Of a DNA stretch of 64,000 nt, positions 43,919 through 53,095 are shown piece by piece. The notes beneath the pieces were generated by a model, which saw nothing but the letters and a program-made list of their open reading frames with translations, made no database searches and had not been told where the DNA came from. The position numbers and the translations under genes are program-made. This DNA is from Candidatus Saccharimonadota bacterium. GTDB taxonomy: Bacteria; Patescibacteriota; Saccharimonadia; Saccharimonadales; Saccharimonadaceae. Every line of letters begins with the position of its first letter. The stretch's first letter is position 1. The stretch is from positions 1 through 64,000 of the forward strand of contig QJZZ01000003.1 of assembly GCA_003246575.1 (NCBI GenBank), read 5' to 3'.

Positions 43919-44512
43919 ATGAAGCAATTGCACGTCTCGACACCACACTGTTTAATCGTGACTGGACTTCCTGGTAGTGGCAAAACAACCTTTGCAAAAG
44001 CCTTCACCGAGACCTTCGACGCGCCGTTTCTTGACATGCCGGCAATCCGCTCGTATGTCAGTGATGGGTTTCCAGCAGAGAACCTCGTCAACGAGCTGAT
44101 CAAACAAGTCATGAAGGCGAATACAACATTCGTCATCGAGCTGCCAAGTGGCGGCAAAGAGGCTCGCGAAGAGCTCATCAAACGCGTTCAAGAGGCGGGC
44201 TTTGCTCCACTTGTCGTGTGGGTACAAATCGACCCGAAGATTGCCGAAAAACGCTCGACGACATCGACCAAAAAGCAGCCTGCAATCCATACCAAAGCCA
44301 GTTTTGCCAAAGCTGCTGCCGAATTCGCAGCACCGACAGAAACAGAGCTGCCGATCGTCATCAGCGGACGCCACACAACAGCATCACAGATGCGCGTCGT
44401 CCTGAAACGAATCGCGCAGGGCGCTGGCCGAGACAGAGTCAAATTAACTCCCGCGCCAACCGAGCGCCCATCAGGCCTCAAGCGCCGACGAAACAACCCA
44501 CTCGTACAGTAG
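43919..44512 (+). CDS. P-loop kinase (AAA_33-type), unknown substrate
   Basis: A 197-aa protein with Walker A GLPGSGKTTFAK (residue ~16), and VIELPSGG and VVWVQID strands as in small kinases. The C-terminus is basic (GLKRRRNNPLVQ). TATAAT lies seven bases before the ATG at 43919, which makes it leaderless; an upstream in-frame extension is rejected. The next gene starts within ten bases of its stop. Confidence 0.85.
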   Translation: MKQLHVSTPHCLIVTGLPGSGKTTFAKAFTETFDAPFLDMPAIRSYVSDGFPAENLVNELIKQVMKANTTFVIELPSGGKEAREELIKRVQEAGFAPLVVWVQIDPKIAEKRSTTSTKKQPAIHTKASFAKAAAEFAAPTETELPIVISGRHTTASQMRVVLKRIAQGAGRDRVKLTPAPTERPSGLKRRRNNPLVQ

Positions 44513-44518
44513 GTGTCT

Positions 44519-45217
44519 ATGCCGGAACAATTCACAGATGAAATCCTCGGAACCATACGCGTCCGACGGAATCCGTTGTCACGTTCGATTCGTATGCGTC
44601 TATCTGCGCGTGGTGAAATCGTTGCCACTGTACCGAATCACACACCCCTCATTTTTATCAAACAAACCGTCAAGAATTCACGCGGCCGACTAATCGAGAT
44701 GCTTGCCGAGGCCGGGCCGGAGCAGTATATCGATGGGCAAGCGCTCGGACAGTCACACACGCTTGCTGTCGTCTCATCGGAGTTATCGCATGAAGTCCGC
44801 ATCTCTCTGAGCGGGCGAAAACTCGTCGTCACACTCCCGCACCAAGTAGCTATTCAAGACGCCACTGTCCAGGCTTTGATACGTGATCATGTGACAAAGA
44901 TTCTTCGCAAAGAAGCTAAGGCCTATCTGCCACGGCGACTTGCCACGCTGGCAGATCGTTACGGCTACGCCTACTCAAATGTACGCTTTCCTCATGCGAC
45001 GAGCCGGTGGGGAAGTTGTAGCACTTCGGGAACCATCAGTCTCAATATTGCGCTCATGAAGCTACCCCTGGAGCTCATTGATTACGTTATCGTGCACGAA
45101 CTCGCGCACACAAAACACATGAACCACTCTGCGGAATTCTGGGAGGAGGTGTCAGAACACGACCCTCGCTACAAACTTCATCGCCGTCAGATGAAATCGT
45201 ATTCTCCAGTCATTTGA
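44519..45217 (+). CDS. YgjP/WLM-type zinc metalloprotease (DUF45)
   Basis: A 232-aa zincin. HELAHTKHMNHSAEFW gives the HExxH motif and the third His. WGSCSTSGTISLNIALM is the DUF45 signature just before it. The N-terminus carries IRVRRNPLSRSIRMRLS. A GTG at 44513, directly after the kinase stop, is an alternative start; TAGGTG before the ATG could serve as ribosome-binding site. Confidence 0.9.
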   Translation: MPEQFTDEILGTIRVRRNPLSRSIRMRLSARGEIVATVPNHTPLIFIKQTVKNSRGRLIEMLAEAGPEQYIDGQALGQSHTLAVVSSELSHEVRISLSGRKLVVTLPHQVAIQDATVQALIRDHVTKILRKEAKAYLPRRLATLADRYGYAYSNVRFPHATSRWGSCSTSGTISLNIALMKLPLELIDYVIVHELAHTKHMNHSAEFWEEVSEHDPRYKLHRRQMKSYSPVI

Positions 45218-45246
45218 GAACGCGCTTATGCTATACTGATGAGGAA

Positions 45247-46872
45247 ATGAAAGCCCTCAAACAGAGAGAGACAACGAGCGAGCAACTCATGAGAGTGACG
45301 CGTCTCGGCAGCGCGTTGTTGCCGTTGGCGGTTTTCGTGTATCTTGTCCTCGCGTTTCCCGAAGTGCTGCGCGGCGACTACGACTCCAATAAAATCCTCA
45401 TCCTTCTCGCCGCACTCGGATGGGTCGCGCTCGGTATTTATCTCGTAGACACAAAAGTGCGCTATCGTGTACAGACCATCTGGTGGCTTAGCTCATACCA
45501 TATTCTAATGATAGGCTTTCTGTTGTTTGTCACCGGCTTTGGCAGTCCAATTGTCTACCTGTGGTCAATCCTCCTTCTCAGTAGTTATGTCTACTTCAAA
45601 TTCGAAGGCCTCACGCTCAGCCTCGTCCTGCTACTTTCAACAGGGCTCGTAGACAGCATGCTCGGACACCTTGCGTCGATTACTCTTAATGAAAATCTCG
45701 CCTACAGCCTGATTGTCGCCATCATCGGTGGTGTCGCTGCGAGCGTCATCCGCGCAGCGAGTTCAGACCAAGAGCGACTCGATGCCGCACGTGAGCAATC
45801 CGAGCTCCAACGTCAACGCATCACAACACTCATCAATAATCTCGGTGATGCCATCATCAACCTCGACTCACATGGTAAGATTACGCTTTACAACGCCGCA
45901 ACGCTGAGCCTCCTCGACACCAACGCAGCGATCGACAACAAGTACATCGACACTATTTTTAGCTTCATCAATAGCGATAACGAACCTATTAAACTCAGCA
46001 ATGAGCTCAAGTCTATCAAAGCGGTCACCATCCGTGACGACCTGCACACTACCATCTCCGACGAGATTATCCGTCTCGAACTAACCATCTCGCCGATACG
46101 CAGCTCCTTCGAAGACACCGGCAAACACGCCGGCTGGATCCTTATCATGCGCGATGTCACGGCAGCAAAAAGTCTCGAAGAAGAGCGCGACGAATTCATC
46201 AGCGTCGTCAGCCACGAGCTCCGCACGCCGATTACTGTCGCCGAAGGGACAGTAAGTAACGTTCAGCTCATGATGGAACGTGGCGAATCGCATCTCGACA
46301 AGCTTAAACCCGCTGTCGACATGGCGCACGAGCAAATCATTTTCTTGGCAAAAATGGTTAATGACCTCAGCACGCTCAGTCGTGCAGAGCGAGGTGTTGC
46401 AGGTGACGCCGAAGATATCGACGTCGACGAGCTCATCCACAATATGTATAACGAATACGAACCGCAGGCCAGCGCCAAAGGTTTGCAACTCAATCTGCAC
46501 ATGCCGGCAAAAGTCGGTTCCGTTTTGACAAGCCGCCTTTACCTCAAGGAACTCCTGCAAAACTTCGTCACCAACTCGATCAAATACACCAAAGAAGGGT
46601 CCGTCACGATCGACGTCAAGAAATCCCGTGAAGATCTCATCACGTTTGCTGTCAGCGATACCGGCATCGGCATCAGCAAGGCTGACCAAAAGCGCATCTT
46701 CGAGAAGTTCTATCGTGCCGAAGACTATCGAACTCGCGAAACGAGCGGCACCGGCCTCGGCCTCTATGTTGCCGTCAAGCTGGCCAAAAAGATTGGCACA
46801 TCAATCGACATGAAGTCGCGACTCAACCATGGCTCAACCTTCAGTATTGCGCTACCCGCCGCCAAGAAATAA
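45247..46872 (+). CDS. Membrane-bound sensor histidine kinase, orphan
   Basis: A 541-aa protein. Six or so TM helices (residues ~25-175), a coiled linker, a PAS domain (LINNLGDAIINLDSHGKITLY, to ~310), HisKA with the phospho-acceptor His in FISVVSHELRTPITV, and HATPase with NSIKYTKEG (N box), VSDTGIGIS (G1) and GTGLGLYV (G2). No response regulator is adjacent. The ATG at 45247 follows TATACT by nine bases; the longer frame starts inside the previous gene. Confidence 0.92.
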   Translation: MKALKQRETTSEQLMRVTRLGSALLPLAVFVYLVLAFPEVLRGDYDSNKILILLAALGWVALGIYLVDTKVRYRVQTIWWLSSYHILMIGFLLFVTGFGSPIVYLWSILLLSSYVYFKFEGLTLSLVLLLSTGLVDSMLGHLASITLNENLAYSLIVAIIGGVAASVIRAASSDQERLDAAREQSELQRQRITTLINNLGDAIINLDSHGKITLYNAATLSLLDTNAAIDNKYIDTIFSFINSDNEPIKLSNELKSIKAVTIRDDLHTTISDEIIRLELTISPIRSSFEDTGKHAGWILIMRDVTAAKSLEEERDEFISVVSHELRTPITVAEGTVSNVQLMMERGESHLDKLKPAVDMAHEQIIFLAKMVNDLSTLSRAERGVAGDAEDIDVDELIHNMYNEYEPQASAKGLQLNLHMPAKVGSVLTSRLYLKELLQNFVTNSIKYTKEGSVTIDVKKSREDLITFAVSDTGIGISKADQKRIFEKFYRAEDYRTRETSGTGLGLYVAVKLAKKIGTSIDMKSRLNHGSTFSIALPAAKK

Positions 46873-46876
46873 CCCT

Positions 46877-46905
46877 TTGACATTTCTGCGTTCGTCAATT
46901 ATAGT
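46877..46905 (+). promoter_or_regulatory. Consensus promoter of the secE-nusG operon
   Basis: TTGACA (46877-46882), a 17-base spacer and TATAGT (46900-46905). The leader contains an 8-bp hairpin (AGTCTGGC-CTAA-GCCAGACT, 46916-46935) without a T-tract, then GGGAG before the secE ATG. Confidence 0.78.
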
Positions 46906-46956
46906 GGTAGTTGACAGTCTGGCCTAAGCCAGACTATTTAAATTGGGAGACCCTAC

Positions 46957-47409
46957 ATGGCCACGACCAAAAAAACAGCTAAGAAAGCGAGCACAAAAAG
47001 CGTCTCCTCTGAGACGAAAGTAACTCGTATCACTGCCAAGGACAGTGGCAGTACCAAAAAAGCAGCACCAAAAGCCGCTCAAACAAAAGCACATACCCTG
47101 ACCGCCAAAGAAAAAGCTGACATCACCGAAAACAAAGAGCTCAAGGCTCCACGTTTCCGCTTGCGACGCAGCGAAAAGGCTGAACAGGACAGCGAAAAGA
47201 CCAGCGGCAAGCGACGCCGACCGCTGCGGGCAATGAAAGAATACTTCAAGGGCTCATGGTACGAGCTTCGCCAGGTTCGCTGGCCAGACCGCGCCACAAC
47301 CTGGCAGATGACCGGCGCACTGATCGGTTTCACTGTATTCATCAGTGTCATCATCTTGCTACTCGACGCATTGTTCAAATACTTATTCCAACTAATGATC
47401 GGTTCATAA
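46957..47409 (+). CDS. secE: Preprotein translocase subunit SecE with a long basic N-terminus
   Basis: A 150-aa protein. Residues 1-~85 are Lys/Ala/Thr-rich low complexity. The C-terminal SecE domain has the amphipathic hinge FKGSWYELRQVRWPDR and one TM helix (GALIGFTVFISVIILLLDAL). Typical single-TM SecE is ~60-70 aa, so the extension doubles it. Position before nusG confirms the call. Confidence 0.93.
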   Translation: MATTKKTAKKASTKSVSSETKVTRITAKDSGSTKKAAPKAAQTKAHTLTAKEKADITENKELKAPRFRLRRSEKAEQDSEKTSGKRRRPLRAMKEYFKGSWYELRQVRWPDRATTWQMTGALIGFTVFISVIILLLDALFKYLFQLMIGS

Positions 47410-47422
47410 GGAGAATCACTAC

Positions 47423-47974
47423 ATGTCAAAAACCAACCGTTATGATGATAGCCGTGCATGGTATGCCATCCACACCTACTCTGGCTACGAAGAAAAAGTA
47501 GCTGACTCTATCCGCCAGCGCATCCAGACCGTCGACATGGCTGACAAGATTTTCGACGTCATGGTGCCAAAAGAAAAGCAAATCCAGATCAAGAACGGCA
47601 AGCGTAAAGTTGTCGATGAAAAGATCTTCCAGGGCTACGCACTCGTTGAAATGAAGCTCACCGACGAAACATGGTACATCGTCCGCAACACCCCTGGCGT
47701 TACCGGCTTTGTCGGCGCCAACACCACGCCAACTCCTGTTTCTGATAGCGAAATCACCAAGATCAAGAAGCGCATGGGCGTCGAAGATCCAAAGCACCAG
47801 ATCGACTTTGCTGTCGGCGAAGTCGTCAGTATCGTTGACGGTCCATTCAAGGGCTTCGACGGCGCCGTTTCTGAAATCGACACCGCCAAGGGTAAGCTTC
47901 GTGTCATGGTCAGTATGTTCGGCCGCGATACACCTGTTGAGCTTGACGCACTCCAGGTCAAAAAAGTATCATAG
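47423..47974 (+). CDS. nusG: Transcription termination/antitermination protein NusG
   Basis: A 183-aa protein with the NGN domain (AWYAIHTYSGYEEKVADSI, TWYIVRNTPGVTGFVG) and C-terminal KOW domain (GEVVSIVDGPFKGFDGAV). It binds RNA polymerase and couples it to ribosomes or Rho. It starts 13 bases after secE with GGAGA upstream. Confidence 0.97.
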   Translation: MSKTNRYDDSRAWYAIHTYSGYEEKVADSIRQRIQTVDMADKIFDVMVPKEKQIQIKNGKRKVVDEKIFQGYALVEMKLTDETWYIVRNTPGVTGFVGANTTPTPVSDSEITKIKKRMGVEDPKHQIDFAVGEVVSIVDGPFKGFDGAVSEIDTAKGKLRVMVSMFGRDTPVELDALQVKKVS

Positions 47975-48006
47975 TTTCTAGATAGAAAACACAGGGGAGT
48001 AGAGGG

Positions 48007-48246
48007 ATGACAGAGCGACAACTCGTACCGTCAGGAATATCAGGTGATCTTGCAACAGATTCAATCGGCGACGCAATGACTGCGTACAATGCGAATCCGC
48101 GCGAAGTAAGCGAGCAAGCTCTTGCACGTCAGCGCGCCGAACTTGATGAAATCGCCGAAAGAGCACTCAGAGGTGAGCAGCTAACTCTCGGAGAAGCAAT
48201 CCGTCTGGAGCGCCACTTCGAGTCCGCTGCGACACAATCAATGTAG
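48007..48246 (+). CDS. Unknown 79-aa protein between nusG and rplK
   Basis: A small acidic helical protein (NPREVSEQALARQRAELDEI, then LTLGEAIRLERHFESAA). It has a GGGAGTAGAGGG ribosome-binding region and lies 32 bases after nusG, so it is probably in the same transcript. Its insertion into the usually tight nusG-rplK junction is unusual. No family recognised. Confidence 0.7.
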   Translation: MTERQLVPSGISGDLATDSIGDAMTAYNANPREVSEQALARQRAELDEIAERALRGEQLTLGEAIRLERHFESAATQSM

Positions 48247-48344
48247 TAGACAAACATACCGTTTTCTGCTACAATACACATCCGTTACGCACTGCAAAAG
48301 CTTCAACTATTTAGCAGTTCAATAATCTATAGGAAATAATCACA

Positions 48345-48770
48345 ATGGCAAAGAAAGTCATCGGTAACTTGAAGTTACGTATCCCAGCTGGCCGCGCAAC
48401 CGCAGGTCCTCCAGTTGGTTCAACACTCGGTCAATGGGGTCTCAACATGATGGACTTCATCAACCCGTTCAACGACGCAACAAAAGACATGATGGGCAAG
48501 GACGTTATCGTTCACATCCAGGTCTTCGAAGACCGCACCTTCACCTGGAAGAGCCTTGGTCAGCCAGTTGATGACATGATCCGCACCGCGATCGGCATCA
48601 AAAAAGGTAGCCCAAAGCCACACACCGACAAAGTTGGCACAATCACTCGCGCACAGCTCGAAGAGATTGCGAAAGAAAAGATGGATCAGCTCAACGCGAT
48701 CGATCTCGAAGGCGCCGTCAAAGTTATCGCCGGTACTGCTCGCAGTATGGGCGTCGAAGTCAAAGACTAA
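48345..48770 (+). CDS. rplK: 50S ribosomal protein L11 (uL11)
   Basis: A 141-aa protein with an N-terminal proline-rich region (LRIPAGRATAGPPVGSTLGQ) and C-terminal rRNA-binding domain (IKKGSPKPHTDKVGTITRAQ, GTARSMGVEV). It forms the stalk base of the 50S GTPase centre. Its own promoter (TACAAT at 48270-48275) precedes it. Unusually, rplA does not follow. Confidence 0.97.
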   Translation: MAKKVIGNLKLRIPAGRATAGPPVGSTLGQWGLNMMDFINPFNDATKDMMGKDVIVHIQVFEDRTFTWKSLGQPVDDMIRTAIGIKKGSPKPHTDKVGTITRAQLEEIAKEKMDQLNAIDLEGAVKVIAGTARSMGVEVKD

Positions 48771-48789
48771 TTCGTTCGACCTCACTCCG

Positions 48790-48820
48790 AAAAAACCGTG
48801 TACAAACTACACGGTTTTTT
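48790..48820 (+). terminator. Intrinsic terminator of rplK
   Basis: A thirteen-base-pair stem of AAAAAACCGTGTA with TACACGGTTTTTT around CAAAC, ending in six T residues. Confidence 0.93.
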
Positions 48821-48954
48821 CTATTGACGGCGCACCAAATAAGCAGAGTACAATAGATCTATCACCACGCGACACACGTCGCATCATGCTACTTCAGGCC
48901 AGAGTCGCCTTGTAGCTCTTCCATCACGAAATCAATCTAAACAGGAGAGCTACT

Positions 48955-49167
48955 ATGTCTCGTGAATTATCTTCACACCCCATCGAAGTCACCGGTTACG
49001 CGTTCGATGACACCCAACGCGGATATCCAACGCGCATCAACATACACGGTAGGTCGGTCAATGTCGAACGCGGCACCGTCGACGGCACACTGTCATTTCA
49101 GCACGATGGTGTCTACTTTTGGATTCAGAGATCAAAATCATCATGGGTAATACAGCGATGGCCCTAG
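48955..49167 (+). CDS. Unknown 70-aa protein
   Basis: A small beta-rich protein (YPTRINIHGRSVNVERGTV, then GVYFWIQRSKSSWVIQRW). ACAGGAGAG lies upstream of the ATG and a TTGACG/TACAAT promoter further up. No family recognised. Confidence 0.65.
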   Translation: MSRELSSHPIEVTGYAFDDTQRGYPTRINIHGRSVNVERGTVDGTLSFQHDGVYFWIQRSKSSWVIQRWP

Positions 49168-49196
49168 GGGCCACCATACCGCGCTTCGATTGCACC

Positions 49197-49265
49197 AAAA
49201 AAGTTCCCGATACGGGAACTATAACAAACTATATGGGATGACCCGGGCGCTTTGACACGCCCGGG
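49197..49265 (-). terminator. Tandem hairpins ending the cdsA transcript
   Basis: On the minus strand a strong CCCGGGCG/CGCCCGGG hairpin (49242-49265) is followed by AGTTCCCG/CGGGAACT (49202-49220), ending in six T residues. The second is a standard terminator; the first is a G/C-rich hairpin without a T-tract. Confidence 0.8.
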
Positions 49266-49289
49266 GACACCACCTTACACATCGCAGTA

Positions 49290-49946
49290 CTACACGAGCG
49301 CAGGAGCCCATGCTGTTGCAAACCACACGACAGCGACCAGGATGAAGCCAGCTGTCTGACTGTCGGCGCGCTCGGAGATACCTCCGTGAGCACCGAGCGA
49401 GGACGCCGTGTCTTTTAACAGCATCGAACGCTTCATGGCGCTCTGGAGCAGGTCTCCTAGGATAGCGATGGTCGCGACGCCGGCGCCGAGCGCGAGGCCA
49501 AACCACCAACCAACCCAATCGCCCCACAGGACAAGTGCGAAGACGGCCGCACCGGCAACGAGGCCGATGGCTGCGCCTTCCCAGGACTTGCTCGGCGAGT
49601 AGCGCGAGAAGCCACGCGCGATCACTCGGCGCCCGAAGAGCTTACCGCCAACGCTTGCGAACGTGTCCGTCGCGACGACAGCCAGGAGCGTCGCGAGGAA
49701 CACACGTAGCGATTCGAAGCGCATCCAGACGGCAAGCGAGCCACCGAGTGTCACGATGACAACCTCCGCAATCACTAGTGTGTTCAGGTGCATCGCACCG
49801 ACCATGGCCTGGATTTCCCACCAGAACCACACCACCAAGACAAACACGAGCGCGAGACACGTTAGCGGGTGCACGATTGTCAGTGACAATGCAATCACCA
49901 TCATGACGATGCCCATAGCCGCCTTTGACCTCTTCAGGATGTTCAT
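49290..49946 (-). CDS. cdsA: Phosphatidate cytidylyltransferase-like protein
   Basis: A 218-aa polytopic enzyme (about seven TM helices) making CDP-diacylglycerol for phospholipid synthesis. It has SPSKSWEGAAIG and the family signature SAMKRSMLLKDTASSLGAHG followed by GISERADS. Two positions differ from the usual signature: Leu for Pro before GxHGG and Glu for the first Asp of DRxDS. It is shorter than most CdsA. TACAAT lies ~35 bases upstream. Confidence 0.83.
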   Translation of the reverse strand: MNILKRSKAAMGIVMMVIALSLTIVHPLTCLALVFVLVVWFWWEIQAMVGAMHLNTLVIAEVVIVTLGGSLAVWMRFESLRVFLATLLAVVATDTFASVGGKLFGRRVIARGFSRYSPSKSWEGAAIGLVAGAAVFALVLWGDWVGWWFGLALGAGVATIAILGDLLQSAMKRSMLLKDTASSLGAHGGISERADSQTAGFILVAVVWFATAWAPALV

Positions 49947-50095
49947 TCTTTACCGCCCCTCGCGGATAGTAGTCGTATTGTAAAGGTAGTGCTGGGCTTG
50001 ACTATACCTTGAAAATGTCGTTTCGTAAACCATAAGCGTGCAAATTACCATAACAACCATTGCGAATTTGTCATCAGAGTTGCTATACTACGCTC

Positions 50096-52009
50096 ATGAA
50101 ACAGCGGGGGAAACGCACTACTGCGCACATAATCTCTCCTCTTGGGTGGATGGGAACGGTCGTAGCGACAGTGATTACACTGTTCTATGGTATCGAGTAC
50201 ATTCGTATGGATACGCTCAGCGTCTATGACGCCGCTGGACACCTCCAGGCGGTCAACGGCATGATGCAAACCTGGCCTGCACTCGCAAGCTGGCAGCCCG
50301 AGACACTTCTCGGTTGGGCACAGGGAACGCTGTACCCGCCGCTCGTCCATTGGACAGCAGCGGGACTTGGACTACTGATCGGTGCCAACGCGGCACTCAA
50401 AACACTCGTCATCTTGGCGCTGCTCGCAACTCCGCTTACACTCTGGCTTTGGCTACGCAGCATGAAGCTCGATCCAATTCTACGCTGGCCAGCCCTCATA
50501 GGTAGCCTCGTGCTACTATCGCTGCTCCCAGCTCACTTGGGTGGGTCAGTGAGCGGACTATTTGATCTCGGCATGATAACGAGCTTTGTCTCACTGCCGC
50601 TCGTCTTTGCGACATTTGCCTTAGCCCACATCGTATATGAGTCGAAGCAGAAGCGATGGTTCATCCTCTTAGGTATCCTATTCGGCCTCCTCATCTGGGC
50701 ACACGTAGTCGGCGCAATCGCTGGCGGGCTATACTTACTCGTAACATTCGGCTATGCAGCCATCAAACGTAACGCCCAGGCGCTCTTTCGTCTACTCTAT
50801 GGAGCGGCGATCGCTTTCATCGTAGCTGCACCGTTTATATTCACGTTTTTGCTTCATCTCGGCAGGACAATGGGCAATGCGAGCGCTATGTCGTCAGACG
50901 TGACCTATACTGGCGCCACGCTCATCGCAGCGACGAGTATTCTCGTCTACTTATTCATAGCCAAACGACCGTTTCCGAGCATCGCCCTTGGTACGGGCCT
51001 TGCACTGATCGCCATCGCGACGATCGACATAGTTACTCATCATGCGCATCCCTACGATTCAGGCGTGAGCGCATTCTATCTCTATCGACTTGAGCCATTC
51101 ATGATCCTCCTTGTCGGCATCGGCGCTTTGGCTGCACTCCAGTCAACACTCAAGATAAACGTTCGCTTCAAACATCGTCTCGAGCTGGCAGTGGCTGTCA
51201 TCTGCATCCTGGTTGCTCTGCCACTTTTGGTCAAAAACCCGACCATGCCCACACAGCCGATCGTCACACTCTACGATATGGACGCAGTTGATGGACGCTT
51301 CATCGAGACGTTCTACCGCACCGAAGCCGGCTCAGCTCCGTACACATTCCAGACGCAGCTACTGCGCAATAACCCTGACGCAATGTGGGCGAACGGTCTA
51401 TTCATCGAGTCAGAGCCAAATGCACCATTCATAAAATCACTCAGCGTCAGCATTAACCCGATGTCCGCACTGAACGAGCAAGAGATCCATTGCCGGCCAG
51501 AGCAGGTGATCGTAGCACAAGAACGCCGACAGCAATTACTCGATTATTTCGGCATTCGCTATACTGTCTCGCTCAATGACAATCGGACGAATGCAGATGG
51601 AACCTGGGTCTACGACGGAACAACCAAATACTACCACGTCAATGACCGCGGCAGTCGCCCGCTCGCCGAAGTAAGTCCATTTGCACTCGAGCCCATCACG
51701 GGCAACTGGGAGACGGCTGTTCTCGACTGGTGGGAACGCGAGGGGCCTGTCCAACGCCTGCTCTACAACGCTGCGAACGGAGAGATCGCTGGCTCCACGC
51801 AACCTACTGACGTCAAAGTGACCAAATGGAATCACAGTGGCATCTCCATCGCCGTCAACTCAGAGGTTGATACGGTCATTCTCATCAAGGCAAGCTACTC
51901 ATCGAAATGGCGAGCAACCGATGTAGACGGCAAGCCAGTGAGACTCTACCGGGCTGCGCCAAACATGATTTTGCTCTCGGGCCATGGCATAATCAACCTG
52001 ACACGCTAG
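50096..52009 (+). CDS. Large polytopic membrane protein (GT-C/PTPS-like)
   Basis: A 637-aa protein with about ten TM helices in residues 20-400 and a ~230-residue C-terminal outer domain. Early loops (YDAAGHLQAVNGMMQTWPAL, YPPLVHWTAAGLG) resemble GT-C-type or 6-pyruvoyl-tetrahydropterin-synthase-related membrane proteins, which often work on cell-surface glycans. TATACT (50084-50089) ends six bases before the ATG at 50096. Function not assigned. Confidence 0.8.
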   Translation: MKQRGKRTTAHIISPLGWMGTVVATVITLFYGIEYIRMDTLSVYDAAGHLQAVNGMMQTWPALASWQPETLLGWAQGTLYPPLVHWTAAGLGLLIGANAALKTLVILALLATPLTLWLWLRSMKLDPILRWPALIGSLVLLSLLPAHLGGSVSGLFDLGMITSFVSLPLVFATFALAHIVYESKQKRWFILLGILFGLLIWAHVVGAIAGGLYLLVTFGYAAIKRNAQALFRLLYGAAIAFIVAAPFIFTFLLHLGRTMGNASAMSSDVTYTGATLIAATSILVYLFIAKRPFPSIALGTGLALIAIATIDIVTHHAHPYDSGVSAFYLYRLEPFMILLVGIGALAALQSTLKINVRFKHRLELAVAVICILVALPLLVKNPTMPTQPIVTLYDMDAVDGRFIETFYRTEAGSAPYTFQTQLLRNNPDAMWANGLFIESEPNAPFIKSLSVSINPMSALNEQEIHCRPEQVIVAQERRQQLLDYFGIRYTVSLNDNRTNADGTWVYDGTTKYYHVNDRGSRPLAEVSPFALEPITGNWETAVLDWWEREGPVQRLLYNAANGEIAGSTQPTDVKVTKWNHSGISIAVNSEVDTVILIKASYSSKWRATDVDGKPVRLYRAAPNMILLSGHGIINLTR

Positions 52010-52109
52010 CCCTTCCTATCGTTCACAAAATCTGCTATAATTATCTCCACAAATATCAATGTTGGGAGGCGCTCGAAACGCCGCTTGCACCACAGAAAGG
52101 ATTCATCCT

Positions 52110-53075
52110 ATGGCTAAAAAAGCCGAACTGCTCGAAAAAGCGGCAGAACTGAAGCTTGAAGTTTCAGAAAAAAACACGATCGCACAGATCGAAGGAGCAA
52201 TCGCTAACGCCGAGAACCACGAAGTTCGCGAAGCAACTGTCGCCAAGGCAGGCAAGCGCAGCCAGAAGTCTATCGACGAAGCTGAAGAAAAAGCAGAGAA
52301 GGAAGCCCGCAAAGAAGCTGGTGACACGACTCCTCAGGACCCAGAAGCTGAAGCACTTGCAAAGAAAGGCCCAGCACCAAAGGTTCGCCCACTTATCGAA
52401 CGCCGCGGGAAAGCTTACCGCAAGGTAGCCGGAAAAGTCGAGAAAGACAAAGTTTATTCACTCGCTGACGCGATGGCACTCGCTATCGACACCAACCCTG
52501 CGAAGTTCGACGCCAGTGTCGAAATGCACGTTCGCCTCGGTGTTGATCCACGCCAGGCCGACCAGAACATCCGCGCAACCGTTGCATTGCCACACGGTAC
52601 CGGTCGTACCATCCGCGTCGCTGTCTTCGCCCCAGAAGACCAGCACGCTGCTGCAAAGAAAGCTGGCGCTGACGTCGTCGGTGACGAGGAATTCCTCAAG
52701 CAGCTCGATCGCGAAGACATCAACTTCGACATCTTGGTCGCAACTCCTGCATTCATGCCACGCCTCGGCAAGTACGCTCGTACGCTCGGTCCTAAGGGCC
52801 TCATGCCAAACCCTAAGTCTGGCACCGTTTCAGCTGACGTCGCTAAGGCTGTCGCTGACGCCAAGGCCGGTAAGGTCGAATACCGCGTCGACAAGCAAGC
52901 TATCGTTCACTTGAGCGTCGGTAAAGTCAGCTTCGGTAGCGAAAAGCTCCTCGAGAACGCACGTGAGTTCATGAGCAGCCTCTCAAGCCAGAAGCCATCA
53001 AGCCTCAAGGGCAACTACATCCACTCAATCTCTGTCAGCACCACTATGGGCCCTGGCATCAAGGTCGAGCAGTAG
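52110..53075 (+). CDS. rplA: 50S ribosomal protein L1 (uL1) with an N-terminal extension
   Basis: A 321-aa protein; standard L1 is ~230 aa. The C-terminal ~220 residues are L1 (GTGRTIRVAVFAPEDQHAAA, RLGKYARTLGPKGLMPNPKS, GTVSADVAKAV). The first ~95 residues contain a short helix-turn-helix like SAP or HeH/Rho-N domains (AELLEKAAELKLEVSEKNT) and a charged linker. AAAGGA precedes the ATG at 52110; TATAAT lies at 52036-52041. It is ~3.3 kb away from rplK. Confidence 0.95.
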   Translation: MAKKAELLEKAAELKLEVSEKNTIAQIEGAIANAENHEVREATVAKAGKRSQKSIDEAEEKAEKEARKEAGDTTPQDPEAEALAKKGPAPKVRPLIERRGKAYRKVAGKVEKDKVYSLADAMALAIDTNPAKFDASVEMHVRLGVDPRQADQNIRATVALPHGTGRTIRVAVFAPEDQHAAAKKAGADVVGDEEFLKQLDREDINFDILVATPAFMPRLGKYARTLGPKGLMPNPKSGTVSADVAKAVADAKAGKVEYRVDKQAIVHLSVGKVSFGSEKLLENAREFMSSLSSQKPSSLKGNYIHSISVSTTMGPGIKVEQ

Positions 53076-53095
53076 TTCTAGCGGAACGTGTGCTC

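Noticed and set aside
52042-52109. L1 autoregulatory binding site in the rplA leader
   Set aside because: A small GGCG/CGCC hairpin is present, but the specific L1-binding internal loop could not be matched with confidence.
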